NCBI RefSeq assembly: GCF_910592395.1
Contig: NC_088311.1
Span: 4,034,501 to 4,094,500, forward strand
DNA length: 60,000 bases
Reading direction: 5' to 3'
Source: Lineus longissimus
Lineage: Eukaryota > Nemertea > Pilidiophora > Heteronemertea > Lineidae
Below are positions 35,531-47,080 of the stretch, piece after piece. Numbering within the stretch: the first letter of the stretch is position 1; every line of letters starts with the position of its first letter. Both the position numbers and the translations under genes were made by a program. The notes beneath the pieces are model-generated. The model searched no databases and was not told where the DNA came from. It was given only the letters and a program-made list of their open reading frames with translations.

Positions 35531-36215
35531 TGTAGGCTTACTTTGCTTGTCGTTGTCATGCTGTCTAAAAATAACACCTGTCACTCCCTGTACCGGATTC
35601 TCCCGCAGGAAATTGCTCAGGGGAAATCGAAGTTGTGGCTTTGTGGATACAGAGTTGGGCAAATAGCGTCTAAGGGAACAGACATACACTGTACAAGACA
35701 TGGCTGATCCGACAGATGACTGATATATCACATGATCTCTTGGTAGACACCAAGATGTCAGGATATGGTTCCTTGTCGTTGACATCGTGTCTGAATATAA
35801 GACCCCTGTACCGCTTTCTGCCAAGGGTAATTGCCCGGGAGAGATTGAAATTGTGGCTTTAATGATACAGAGTTGGGTAAATAGCGTCTAAGAGACTTAA
35901 GACATGCAAGCCATGGCTGATCCAGACAATCACAAAGCAACACCAGACGTTTCCTTGTCTTTAACACTGTGTATGGAAATAACACCTGCCTCGTACAGGA
36001 GTATCTGCCACAGGAAATTTCCCAGAGGAAATTGAAGTTGTCGCTTTATTGATACAGATTTGGGCGGATAATGTCTCTGGGACCAGACATACGAAACACG
36101 GCTGCTACAGACAATCAACAAGTAGCATGAAGGTTTGGCAGACATTCACAGGAAAAGTTTTCTTCTCTTTGTTTGCATGTCTGAAAGTAACACTACTGTC
36201 TCCTCCAAACCAAAT
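35531..36215 (+). repeat. Degenerate ~190-220-bp tandem array (3+ units)
   Basis: GATACAGAKTTGGG recurs near 35646, 35864 and 36051. Around it each unit repeats the order: TGTCTRAAAATAACACCTG, CCTGTACCG, GGAAATTG, TTGTGGCTTT, GATACAG, ATAGCGTCTAAG, GACAT, GGCTGATCC. A partial fourth unit begins near 36158. Similar minus-strand peptides arise from the repeat itself and are not a gene. Confidence 0.8.
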
Positions 36216-38347
36216 GTAGAAAGCAGTGGTGATCTTGAAGGTGTACTGTTGACTATCAAGATACAAGAGAATCACATGGCCACCCAACAATCTCACCACA
36301 TACAAGGTACTAATGATCTAAATAATGCAATTTTGTTGATTCTCCACTCCTTTGACTCTTCATCATTCACCACTGGCAATTCATGAAAATTTCATTTCGT
36401 AGAAATCCAATTTGTCTCCAACCAAGACAAGCATGTAAATCAGACATTCTACTTTCAGGTCGATACCGATACATTTACAAATAAACAGTCGCCATGTGCT
36501 GAGTTCAGAATGAAGAAAAATGATATAGCACTGCGCAGTGGATACAATCAGTGTTTGAAACAGAGAAGTCCAAGGGTTTGACTCGCTTTTTATGTGGTAG
36601 AAAGATATCTGATCTGACAACATCAGTCCCCTCTGCCCAGCTAACTGAGCCATGCAAATTGAGTATGAAAACTCTAATAGCATGTAAGGGGCTCAAGGGT
36701 TTGATCCATGGGTGAGATGTAATGGGCGAGACTGGAGAAATGTTGCAAAATCAATGGCCACACATCAGATAATTGATGTTCTAGCTTGTTTCAAGCAATT
36801 TAAGCTTGTTTATTGGTTGATAGTTTAAATGGATGGTGTCGGAGACAAAGTGAGCGCTTGCTTATTAGACATAGCTTACAAATGCTGCTGCGTCAGCGAC
36901 AGGCATGAGATATAATCGTACAGTTATGTGACTGGTCAATATTTCTGAGGCGATGTAAAGGATGATTGATTCACAGTAACGATATTGTGCTGGAATGATT
37001 GATGAACTTAATATAAGAGTAACCGATGGTCACTGGTTGTCCGATCAGCATTTCTGATATTTGGCAGTGCTCGGCTCACCTGAAGATCAGGTTAGTGGCT
37101 TGAAGCGTGCCGGAAACAAGGGACCTTTTTTGCAGCAATCTGCGATCATGATAGGTATAGATGAAGTAAAAAGTCTGAATGACAAAAATTCCACATGAAA
37201 TCTTAGAAGCTAAGTCATAGCTACACAATTCCAAGCAGGCCAGGAATCTCCATATTTCTTTCTTATTAAGAATAGGAAATGACTTGGTAGCAAACACGGT
37301 GGTCTAAGAGCAAGGCCATGTTATCAATTATCATTAATTGATATTGCGGCAGCCACCATGAGAGATTTCTGAAGGTCAATGTTGCCAAGGGGGCTTTTTC
37401 ATTTTCAGCTAATCTGTCACTAACTATCTGGCCTCTCCTTCAGGGCAAGTTGAGGAGCACAACAGAATAACAGTTAGCACAACAGAATAATAGTTACCAA
37501 GTTTTGGACTGATGCTTGCGACTCTGCTTGGCGTGGTCAGGAAATTAGGTTGTAGAAATATTCTTTCATACAGATTATAGAAAAAGCCTGGAAGGAGACA
37601 TGAAAGGCTAAGGGCAAGGCAATGTTATCAATTATCATTAACTGACATCAGGCAGCCTTTCTGTCTCGGGAGATTTCGGAAGGTCAATAATCATCTTAGT
37701 CCTCAGAGGCTGGTTTCACTTTCAGCTCAATCAGTTTGCCTTCTAATCAGAACATCACTCCTTAAGGGCAATTTGAGGAGTACACATCACTGAGACCCAA
37801 GGGGTACTGAACTCAGCCGTCAAGCTTCGTGCTGTGATCAAGATCGGTTATCAAAATTTAACTTTATTGGAGGATGAACTTTTTAACAGCAATGCCAATA
37901 TGTTTTCTGACAGAGCAACTGTGTCTGGTGTTTGGAAGGGGAGGGGATGGGTAAAAAAGGTTATGGCTTAGAAGCACACTACAGTTAGTATTGATAGGTG
38001 GCAGTGGAAAAAACAAGAAGGACACAGTCCTCAACTCTTCTAAGTCGTAGCACAGTGCTTGTCATCCTGGCAAATTGACTAATACCACCAGAGCCGGTTA
38101 AAGTGAACGGCGTATCAACTTAATCACATAAGCATGTCACTTCACAGAAACATGCTCAATAACATCAACTTGGCAATACCAGAGTCACGGCGCGTACGAG
38201 GCTTTTTCTCCTTGTGATGTATCTGAAAAAGATCTTTGAAAATTACGCAGTATCTCAGTGCATGAAAAGTAGTTCCAAGGCAAAAATATGTGCCGCCCGT
38301 CTTAGATGAGCTCATTGTGTAATCGATGATAGATATGTTTGCTCACA
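36216..38347. other. Gene-free stretch with a local duplication
   Basis: No exon or RNA gene recognised. It contains the duplicated block 37301-37785 described separately. Confidence 0.6.
37301..37785 (+). repeat. Direct duplication of a ~165-bp block
   Basis: Copy 1 (37301-37460) and copy 2 (about 37603-37785) share ATGTTATCAATTATCATTAA, GAGATTTCKGAAGGTCAAT, CATTTTCAGCT-like and AGGGCAAKTTGAGGAG segments in order. Directly after copy 1, AGCACAACAGAATAAYAGTT is repeated twice at a 20-bp step (37457-37496). Confidence 0.75.
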
Positions 38348-38505
38348 TAGGCTCTAATGAAAGGTTTCCTTTTTGGACAAAAAAATTTAATGAAGAGAAA
38401 AAAAAAGTTGTGGATACACGAAGAGTCGAACCCGTGACCACAAGATCGAAAGTCCAGCATTCTAACCGTTCAACCACAGAAGATTTCATGTTAGAGTCAA
38501 GATTT
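38348..38505 (-). mobile_element. tRNA-derived SINE, copy A
   Basis: On the minus strand: a tRNA-like head with GAACGGTTAGAATGCTGG, B box GGGTTCGACTC and CGTGTATCCAC, then a T run, CTCTTCATTAAATTTTTTTG, AAAAAGGAAAC and CATTAGAGCCTA. It matches copy B (40151-40307) in inverted orientation over about 157 bp, including ~25 bp upstream of the tRNA head. No clear target duplication was identified. Confidence 0.85.
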
Positions 38506-40150
38506 TCTTGCCTGTAATAGCCAGGCTATGGCGATATGAACCTTGTGTGAAATAGAGCGAATTTTTATTTCACACCCGCTTCAGATCACCATGATTGTAT
38601 TCGTTGAGAATTTTTTGTGTGTTTGCCACTTTGATGGAGGCCCTTTGCCAGCAATAAATCATAGTTGTTTTTGGATGATTTAGCGTCCATTGGAGAGCCC
38701 TCGCCTGTCAGAGCCACCTGCTACATACAGGGTATATAGAAGGGGCTCTGTAAAATTATTGACGGCAATAACAAGCATTTTCTGATGCTTCCACTAACTA
38801 TTTTCTTCACAGAACTTTCCTACTATTTGTACATTCTTCATCAAGCCAGTAATTTGTTTGCACATACTTCAAAATCAATTACATTTTGTAAACAATCTCT
38901 CATGCAGATTATTGAAGGAAGTCACTGTCAACATTCTTCAATTAAAATATAGAATTACCACGTCTTATAAGGCAATACACTACAGTACTCACAAGTAATC
39001 AGGACATTTTGAATGCTGACGCTACTAATATTTGTATATTAGTTTGTGACGAACGGCAGTTTGAGATCTTGAATGTCAAATTTTAGGATTCGGAAGGCAA
39101 AGGGTTGATCAGCATTCTTGCAAAACTTGCAATCAGCATGTTTCATAATCAAAACAGCTTCCGTTTGCATCGACTGGATCACCTCCGATCAGATCATCGA
39201 GTCCGCCCCATCCTCAGCAGACTACACAACTCCTTAATTGCTTATGATGTTTACTTATTGAACGTTTCCCAATATTTGTCATCTAAAATAGCCAAGGATC
39301 GATAACGCATGGAAAGCTTTGCAGCAGACTTTAGTGGATGGGTTTCACTTAATCATTAGATGCTTCCCAAAGCCGCTGCTGATGAAAATTCTGTTGACTT
39401 TTTTATTTGGTGAAGTGCTACATGTAGTGCGGGAATTGGAATATTGTTGAATTTCTTCAGATTGACTACCTTTAGATATTAATTGGGAACTGATGATTTG
39501 GACATGAAATGGTCAGCAATTTCCTGTTAAAATCATCATTTGAGTCATCAGTCAACATGATGGAAGAACTGCCTTCTTTAAATAGTAATCAATACAAAAT
39601 ATACACTGTTTAGAACTATAACGGATGTGTAATTCAGACATGATTATTAGTTTCATTTATCCTTCCTTATATCAATGACATACAATGTGTCTTTGTTGAT
39701 AGTTGCAATCAACTCGCAACTGGTAAATCATCAGTTGGCTCCAACTCCATCATTTGTAATATAAACCAATCAAATATTTGTAATTGGTCAACAGTAGCAC
39801 TGTAGATATTTGCCACCATGGAAAACTATCAAAAACACCTTGTGTCTAATGATAAATAAACAAAGGGTCGAATCTGAATTTTGACAAGTGTTTATCATAT
39901 CATTTCTTAATTACACGTATGACTGCTTTCCTATCATTTCTTGGTGATAATTCAGAAATAAAGTAACTGCAATAACATAAGAGGAAACAAAGGCTCATTG
40001 ACTGTTCAGTTATTTTAGCTGGAAAATGACGGTTATATATTCTATTAGGGAGACCATGCCATGCTCATTGATGATATCAGTAAACTTAACTGTTAATATA
40101 CTTCGGGGAGTCCATTCTGAATACTCGTCATTACGGAACTATCAATGGGA
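38506..40150. other. Spacer between the inverted SINE copies
   Basis: About 1.65 kb of AT-rich sequence with no gene, RNA or repeat that I recognise. Confidence 0.5.
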
Positions 40151-40307
40151 TCAATCTTCACTCCAACATGAGAACCTCTGTGGTACAACGATTAGAATGC
40201 TGGACTTACGATCTGGTGGTCACGGGTTCGACTCTTCGTGTATCCACCATTTTTTTTCTCTTCATTTAATTTTTTTGTCTAAAAAGGAAACTTTTCATCA
40301 GAGCCTA
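40151..40307 (+). mobile_element. tRNA-derived SINE, copy B
   Basis: The head reads CTCTGTGGTACAACGATTAG, GAATGCTGGACTTACGATCT, then B box GGGTTCGACTC and TATCCACCA; 3' of it come T8, CTCTTCATTTAATTTTTTTG, AAAAAGGAAAC and CATCAGAGCCTA. GTGG in the head can pair with CCAC near the end, consistent with an acceptor stem remnant. Confidence 0.87.
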
Positions 40308-43300
40308 CAACTGAGCTCTGCATTCGCTTATCTTAAGGGTATAAACTAAGAAACAAGGCAAGACATCCAAATGGACAATGCAACTAGATATAGATGCTGC
40401 CAAAGTATAACTAACGACTTCTCAATATGACAGCATCAGGCTTGTAAGTAATTGTCACAAACTCTCATAACATGCAAAACAGAATTATGATGGTCACAGA
40501 AATGTAATAAACTGGACCATAACAATTTAGACACTTATAGAGGCAGTACAAAGCAACATATTCACAAATGCCTGGGATTATCATTGTTGTTGATTATAAG
40601 CAATCAATAACATAGTAATAAGGTAAGGGTACACGTGCAACAATACTCTTACTGTCATTACCAGCACTGGATACAGATGTATTTTATTTTCATCTTGAAA
40701 AGTAGGCCAATAATAAACGCAGCTGGTACCACATGTTGCACATTCATTTTCATCTAGATGGACCAACCAACATTTTGAGCCACTTGAATTACCTTGAACG
40801 CCAGCTGGTTCCCTCATTCTTATATATCGCCAACATGCCACATGTAAACAATGAACATGAATGAACCTGGCCTTTTGGTTTTTAAAGAGTATTTCTAATC
40901 AGTTGGCCCTGCGACCAGACAAATTTCATGGCATTAAATTGTTGGCAACATTGGCAGCAATTCGCCATTTTGGATCATTGCGTAACTGGGGATGACCACC
41001 TGTCTTCGTAACGCTCCTTCATAGTTCTCTTCAAGATTAAGCCAGCTACCACCAGCATCCTGGTGGTGCCCGTTGGTTCCGTCACACTCTACGGGATATT
41101 GAGGCGGATCCCCACACGTTCATATCAATTCTCTCGCACCTTGCCAGTAAATGCTCCATCAGCACTCTCACTCACGCTATTCTTGTTCATAACGCAGCAC
41201 AATATAAGCCACTTACTGCACTGAACGTTGTACACTTGCGAAACAGTAGCATGGCTTCATATTGAGTTTAGAGTATTTATTATGATAAAGCTTAACTATG
41301 GTGTTATGCTGATGTATGGATATGCAATCAATAAATATTCCCAAGGATATTGGTATTACCTTTGGTGGCCCATAGCTTCGTTACATTGTTAGAGATCTGT
41401 GCTTGCCTGATTGAGTCCGTATCAATATGTTCCGTTTAGATTACATCGGGCTGTTAGTGGTAATTGGTCGCCATTTATATGAATGGAACACTGATACATT
41501 CGAGGTTGCTGTTTTTGGAGGGAACACTGAATTTTGAAAAATGTTAGTGACTATGTGTTTGACATGCTGCTGCCGATAGTTGTGCAATCAATATTCCCAA
41601 GGACGCTGGCAATACCTTCGATGCTGTGTTATATGTTTCGCCAGTGGGTTCAGTTACATCATGAGAGCCCCATACTTGCATTGTTTGAGTCAGTGTTGAT
41701 ATGTTACTGGCTAGTATGCATAAACGTATGCTGCATGACACTATGGTTTGGCTCCAATAGCATTCCGCGAAGTTACTATTTATAGCTCACAAGGTCATTT
41801 GCATAAGATATTGATGACGTTTTAGTCACGTGACAGTCGGACATCGACACTTATTTCTACGCATTTGAGCTTATTTCAAAGTCAATTATCTTTGACCCTG
41901 CATTGTTTTTAGCATGAATGATACCATAAAGTCAGAGAGAGAAATATTCAGAACAATTATGTAGTATTTCCAACACTCGGACATGTGCCAGGTTGAATCT
42001 AACTGCCCCAGTTAGAAAGCCTGAATCCATTACGAAACCGCATGTTTGTCCGACATTGCCTGTAATTCAGCGATGGGGAAATAGAGGGCAGCAGCTGCAG
42101 TGACGTCATCTTCGCGGAATGCTATTGGGGCTCTTCACCCAGCGACTTGTGATGTTATTACTAGTGTGCACAGCTTTAGTAGTGAATTAGTTAAATCCCA
42201 AATATCAAACATCAGCCATAATCCTTATTTATCACAATTCATAAATTCCTGTTTCAACTTTCTATTTGCTGGTCGCACATTTAGGATCACTTGGTCCGAT
42301 TTATCACAATCTATTTGCAAGTGGTGTTAGTTAATCAATGGCAGTTGTGACGCTACTTTTCAAGCGTCGTTTATTTTCACCTTGGGAATTGGGCAAGAAA
42401 TATGATAAATGTTTGAGGATTCTCAATGGGGACTATAGGGTATCATGCATTCATGTCTACTACCTATTTCACAAGGGACTGCTGTGGTCAAATGAAAAGA
42501 ACTGGTGCTAAAATGATCCCACTAACCTGCTCTGAGAAAAAAACACTTTCATTTTATACTTCGTACACAAAAACGCAGAAAAAATATAACATGTATTTTC
42601 ACTCTGCTCTTGAATTGTGAACTTTCATTCGAAAAGCCAACCCTTCATGCAGTTTGCCGATTTGGTTTTATTTCTCTTAGCAAAGAAGGGATTCAGAGGA
42701 AGTTTACATTTACCCATTAACATGCAAAGTTTGAAAATGATTTTTGATACATCGCTTCCCACTCAGTAGACGGGTCGTCAGCCTCTCATCATCCTGTCTT
42801 CTGCTTTACTGATGAGGGTAATGTACACCTCTCGTGAATACATCAGCGCGAAAATTAGATTTATTCATTGGTTAAACCAAGCAAATCAAGTCAAAGCACT
42901 TCCTATTCCGCTAGATTTTGCTCAAGCACTGGTTCATCACTCATGTAGAAGATCGGATCGACGCAGCTAAGCTTTCATCAGAATCGTCAGTCTGTGCCGG
43001 AAGGTGGAAAACATAACGAGTCTTGTCATTGCAACTCAATTGCGTTAAGGAACTGTAACGAAACGGTTATGTAAAAGGTACTGTATGGTACAACTGTAGG
43101 GCTGCCAGGAAAACTGAGTTAGCCAGTTTACACAGCAGTGTAGTGTAGGGTTACAAAAGCTGTCACTGTCAATTTGTAAAAGACTTTGTCAGAGCACAAT
43201 AGTTGCTTTCAAACTCATCTGATCGGGACTAGACGGTTGACGCCCTCTTAACAATGACACTACCATAATGGAAGCCCACTGTATTATCTATTCTAAACAG

Positions 43301-46300
43301 TCAGGTGTAATCAGACTATATTAAATAATTGAAACCCTAAAATATGACAGAGACGCAACCTAGAGCATATCGATATCAGCTTTGCAGTACGTATAAAATA
43401 TGTGTCTATGCATTACCTGACTCCAAAGCGATATGTCATCTTAGTGCAGTTCATTAACTGTGACATAATGAACGATGGTTTTTTAGCGCTATGCCATGAC
43501 TTCATGGGATTGATATTTTCTTTTCACCTGACTAAAAGCCAGCCTTTCACATGGTATTCATTCAAGCTTGTATATACAATGTATGAGCACTCAAATTTAA
43601 GATGTATCAGTCTGTTGTGTGCCCTGGATGTCATTAAGTTTTTGCCAAAGGCCGCATCTCCCAATACACATGAAGACTGCAATCTACAAGCATAAGACTC
43701 TAGTTGCTGCTTCAAAGAGGAAATCGCCCTGATTGAGAGTTTTTAGATCAGATCTAACAAGTCAGTGGATATTGTGGCCAGGATGTAAGAAAATGAATCA
43801 GAAATTACGTTTCAACTCAGCGCTCAATTTATTTTTGCACAGATGTTGCCAACAGTATGTTTGGTAGGTAATGGCCCTTGATGCAAATGGATTTGTGCTT
43901 GACGGTAACAAGTGGTCATCAAATATATGTCATAATGAGTAGTTAACATGCTATTATGCTGGCTCAGGTATTAAAGAGGCAATTAGCCCACCCTAGAAAT
44001 GAACAGGTTACTACTTAGCTGCTTTAAGCGATATCTATGGCAACAATCCGAAGGTAAAGATATGCGATACCCGTTTCCATAGTTTCATAAATGGTAGTGT
44101 CATCCCGGGGTTTATAACCAATATCTCCTGCTGCAATGTACAGGTTGTCTCATTTAAGTATTGGCTTGACCCCAGTGACCAATGACCTTGGCCAATTATC
44201 ATTTTCAGTTGTCATATAGCCCCAAAATAATCAAAACAGACAATAAAAAGATCTTCAAAGATCGCGTTGTCTAGGGGGCATGAACCTGGTTCGTACCATT
44301 CGATACAGCATCCTCTGAAATTTTATCCAGTATCCAGATATTTGGTATTTTTCTGAAATTGTCAGCGAATAAATGAAATTTGTGTCTGAAGATGGGCGAG
44401 TGTTTTTGAGACACCATGTATATACATTTGTACACAACTACTTGTCGATTCCGATTCCGGTTAGTTATGGCGGCCCTGTGGGAATGTTTAGACCACTGGA
44501 TCAATGGCGGGAATTCATTTGCAGCTGGTTATTTCCACTTTGGGTACAGGCATCAATATCAGTTTTCTCTACTTCTTATTCAGCTCAGTATTAGGGCAAA
44601 GGCCATTACTATTGGGAACCGTACATATGTATCAGGGCAAAGAGCATTGCTAGTGCTACTGCGAGTCATGTATAGGACGTCAGGGAACTTGGCAGATTAT
44701 TTTCCCATCTAATACTGACAAATTGGCAAGTGCCAAAAAACTTGTGTGTTTTCAGAAACAAATCACTTCTAGTTTTAAGTGTCATATTCAAATTTTAAAT
44801 TTATTTCCTTTTGATCGAAATTCCTGTTCATACCTCTATTCACAATGCAAATCAATGTGTAAATTCATAGGTATAGCTGAAAGTATGTCATGTTAAAAAA
44901 CACAGTTGTTATTTTGTGGCTTCCAATGGTTCCACCCACTCAATCATCCAACTGAAATATCTCATCAACGCAAAGAATAAAAATTTCATTTTTCAATTGA
45001 CAAGGTAATGTTGTTCCATGCGAAGCGTTTTTTGCCACCCCACTGAGCCCATCCATCCATAATATCCAGGTGCACTGTCACTGTTTCATCCAGGCATGAG
45101 ATAGATTACCCCGTTCTCATTAATGCTTATTAATGGACTCCGTTAAAGAACTAAAATGCAATAAAAAAAGATGTCTTCTGCATTTGGTATCTTATTTGAA
45201 GACGAACGTGTGAGCTACATGGCAGTCCACTAGCCGGACAATTTCCTCAGTAATTTTTTTGCATCTGCATATTGGATCGACAGTTTGCATATTCTCCGTT
45301 TAAGATGGAATTCCCTAAATCACTCTGTGTAGGACTCGCCAATATGCACCATTAAAGAAAATCGATCACGAAAATATTCATAACGTTGAGCTACTGCAAA
45401 TAAGGAGTTTACTCATGAGTTGCTTCGTTTAAGAAGATCTATAGGACCTATCAAATGCATCAAACACTACGTAAAATACTAAACTTTTATTTCAAATTAT
45501 TGGGATGACACCACGATATCGTTAGATTTCCCTATAATAAAAGTGTTGGGGTTTAACCTTTACATTATGTCTACTGCCAAAGGGCAAAATGAAAAAAAAA
45601 TGGTTTTGAGAAAAACTCCAACACACAAATTGTGTTTAATTGGAATTCAATAAAGTAGGCCTATTGGTCTATACTGTTTAATCGCATGTATCTATAAATG
45701 GTTTGTCTCCTACTTGGTTACAATGAAACCTTAATTTTTGAAAGCCCAATTTTTCTATTAAAAAATAAGACAAACATTATTTTTTCGTGATACGCATGGA
45801 AGGACTAAAAGTTCATGTTATGTTCTCGTAATAAAATTTACAATAAAAATTGTAAATTTTATTTTTCTATATTATAAAGACACAATATGGTAACAACAAT
45901 GAAAATAAAATCACTGCCAAAATAACACTTCAAGATAATTATCTATCACCTATCATAGAACAAGCTGTCGCAATTCCTAGTTTTCAATTCCATCATATTC
46001 GTGCTCAATTTTCATTACCTAATCAGCTCACTCAACAAAACTCAAAGGGTTAAATTACTGAGTAACTGATCCATTTTCGATACTTTTCATGTCTATTTTT
46101 ATGCATATCAAACCCATCTCAACTTTGACATTCTCTTCCAAATGAACAGCGAACACAATGAAGACTGTTCATTTGATCCAAGTTAGGCTTTAATAAGTTA
46201 AAATTTACAATAGAAACTATTTGTGGATTTTAAAAACAACAGATCGGAATAGATGTATTGATTTGGATTATCTGTCATTAGGGTGTACCATTGGCGTAAT

Positions 46301-46460
46301 TAAAGATGGTTAAAAGTATAGGTTTCTTTTATTACGTTTATCGTGAAGGTCAGTTTATTTCCGCATCACAGTAAAATAAAACTATGTTTTGAAACACATA
46401 CCGTGACACTGAATGAAAAAGATGATCCATTGCTAAATAACACCTGTTACTTTTCATTTT
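40308..46460. other. Gene-free stretch between SINE copy B and the minisatellite
   Basis: No exon recognised. Small structures: an 8-bp hairpin ACCACCAG/CTGGTGGT at 41048-41067, a perfect CRE TGACGTCA at 42101-42108, and a 15-bp inverted repeat at 45830-45863. Open frames of up to about 100 codons lack motifs. Confidence 0.55.
45830..45863. repeat. Perfect 15-bp inverted repeat with AAAA loop
   Basis: AATAAAATTTACAAT (45830-45844), AAAA, then ATTGTAAATTTTATT (45849-45863). It is a cruciform-capable AT-rich palindrome of unknown role. Confidence 0.85.
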
Positions 46461-47080
46461 GTTTCTTTTCAAGACACTTTGTCATTGTTTGTAATCGTTT
46501 ACTTCCCTTCAATACACACTGCAATTGTTTGTAATCTTTTACTTCCCTTCAATACACACTGCAATTGTTTGTAATCTTTTATTTCCCTTCAATACACACT
46601 GCAATTGTTTGTAATCTTTTATTTCCCTTCAATACACACTGCAATTGTTTGTAATCTTTTACTTCCCTTCAATACACACTGCAATTGTTTGTAATCTTTT
46701 ACTTCCCTTCAATACACACTGCAATTGTTTGTAATCTTTTATATCCCTTCAATACACACTGCAATTGTTTGTAATCTTTCACTTCCCTTCAATACACACT
46801 GCAATTGTTTGTAATCTTTTATGTCCCTGCAATACACACTGCAATTGTTTGTAATCTTTTATATCCCTTCAATACACACTGCAATTGTTTGTAATCTTTT
46901 ATATCCCTTCAATACACACTGCAATTGTTTGTAATCTTTTATTTCCCTTCAATACACACTGCAATTGTTTGTAATCTTTTATATCCCTTCAATACACACT
47001 GCAATTGTTTGCAATCTTTTATTTCCCTTCAATACACACTGCAATTGTTTGTTATCTTTTCCTTCACTTAAAGACACACA
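46461..47080 (+). repeat. 40-bp minisatellite, about 15.5 units
   Basis: Units start at 46461 and every 40 bp after. The core is CTTCAATACACACTGCAATT plus GTTTGTAATCTTTTA. The first unit (46461-46500) and the last full and partial units (47021-47080) are diverged, while interior units are nearly identical. Most variation is in the 3 bases before CCC (actTCCC, attTCCC, ataTCCC). Confidence 0.97.

Noticed and set aside
35525-36145. Minus-strand frames with repeated peptides
   Set aside because: The peptide repeat reflects the underlying ~200-bp DNA array; frames differ and have no domain.
44255-44712. Overlapping frames near 44.3-44.7 kb as transposase remnant
   Set aside because: I could not match them to any transposase motif and no terminal repeats were found.
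46461-47080. CRISPR-like array
   Set aside because: Units are contiguous 40-bp tandem repeats without unique spacers, in a eukaryotic context.
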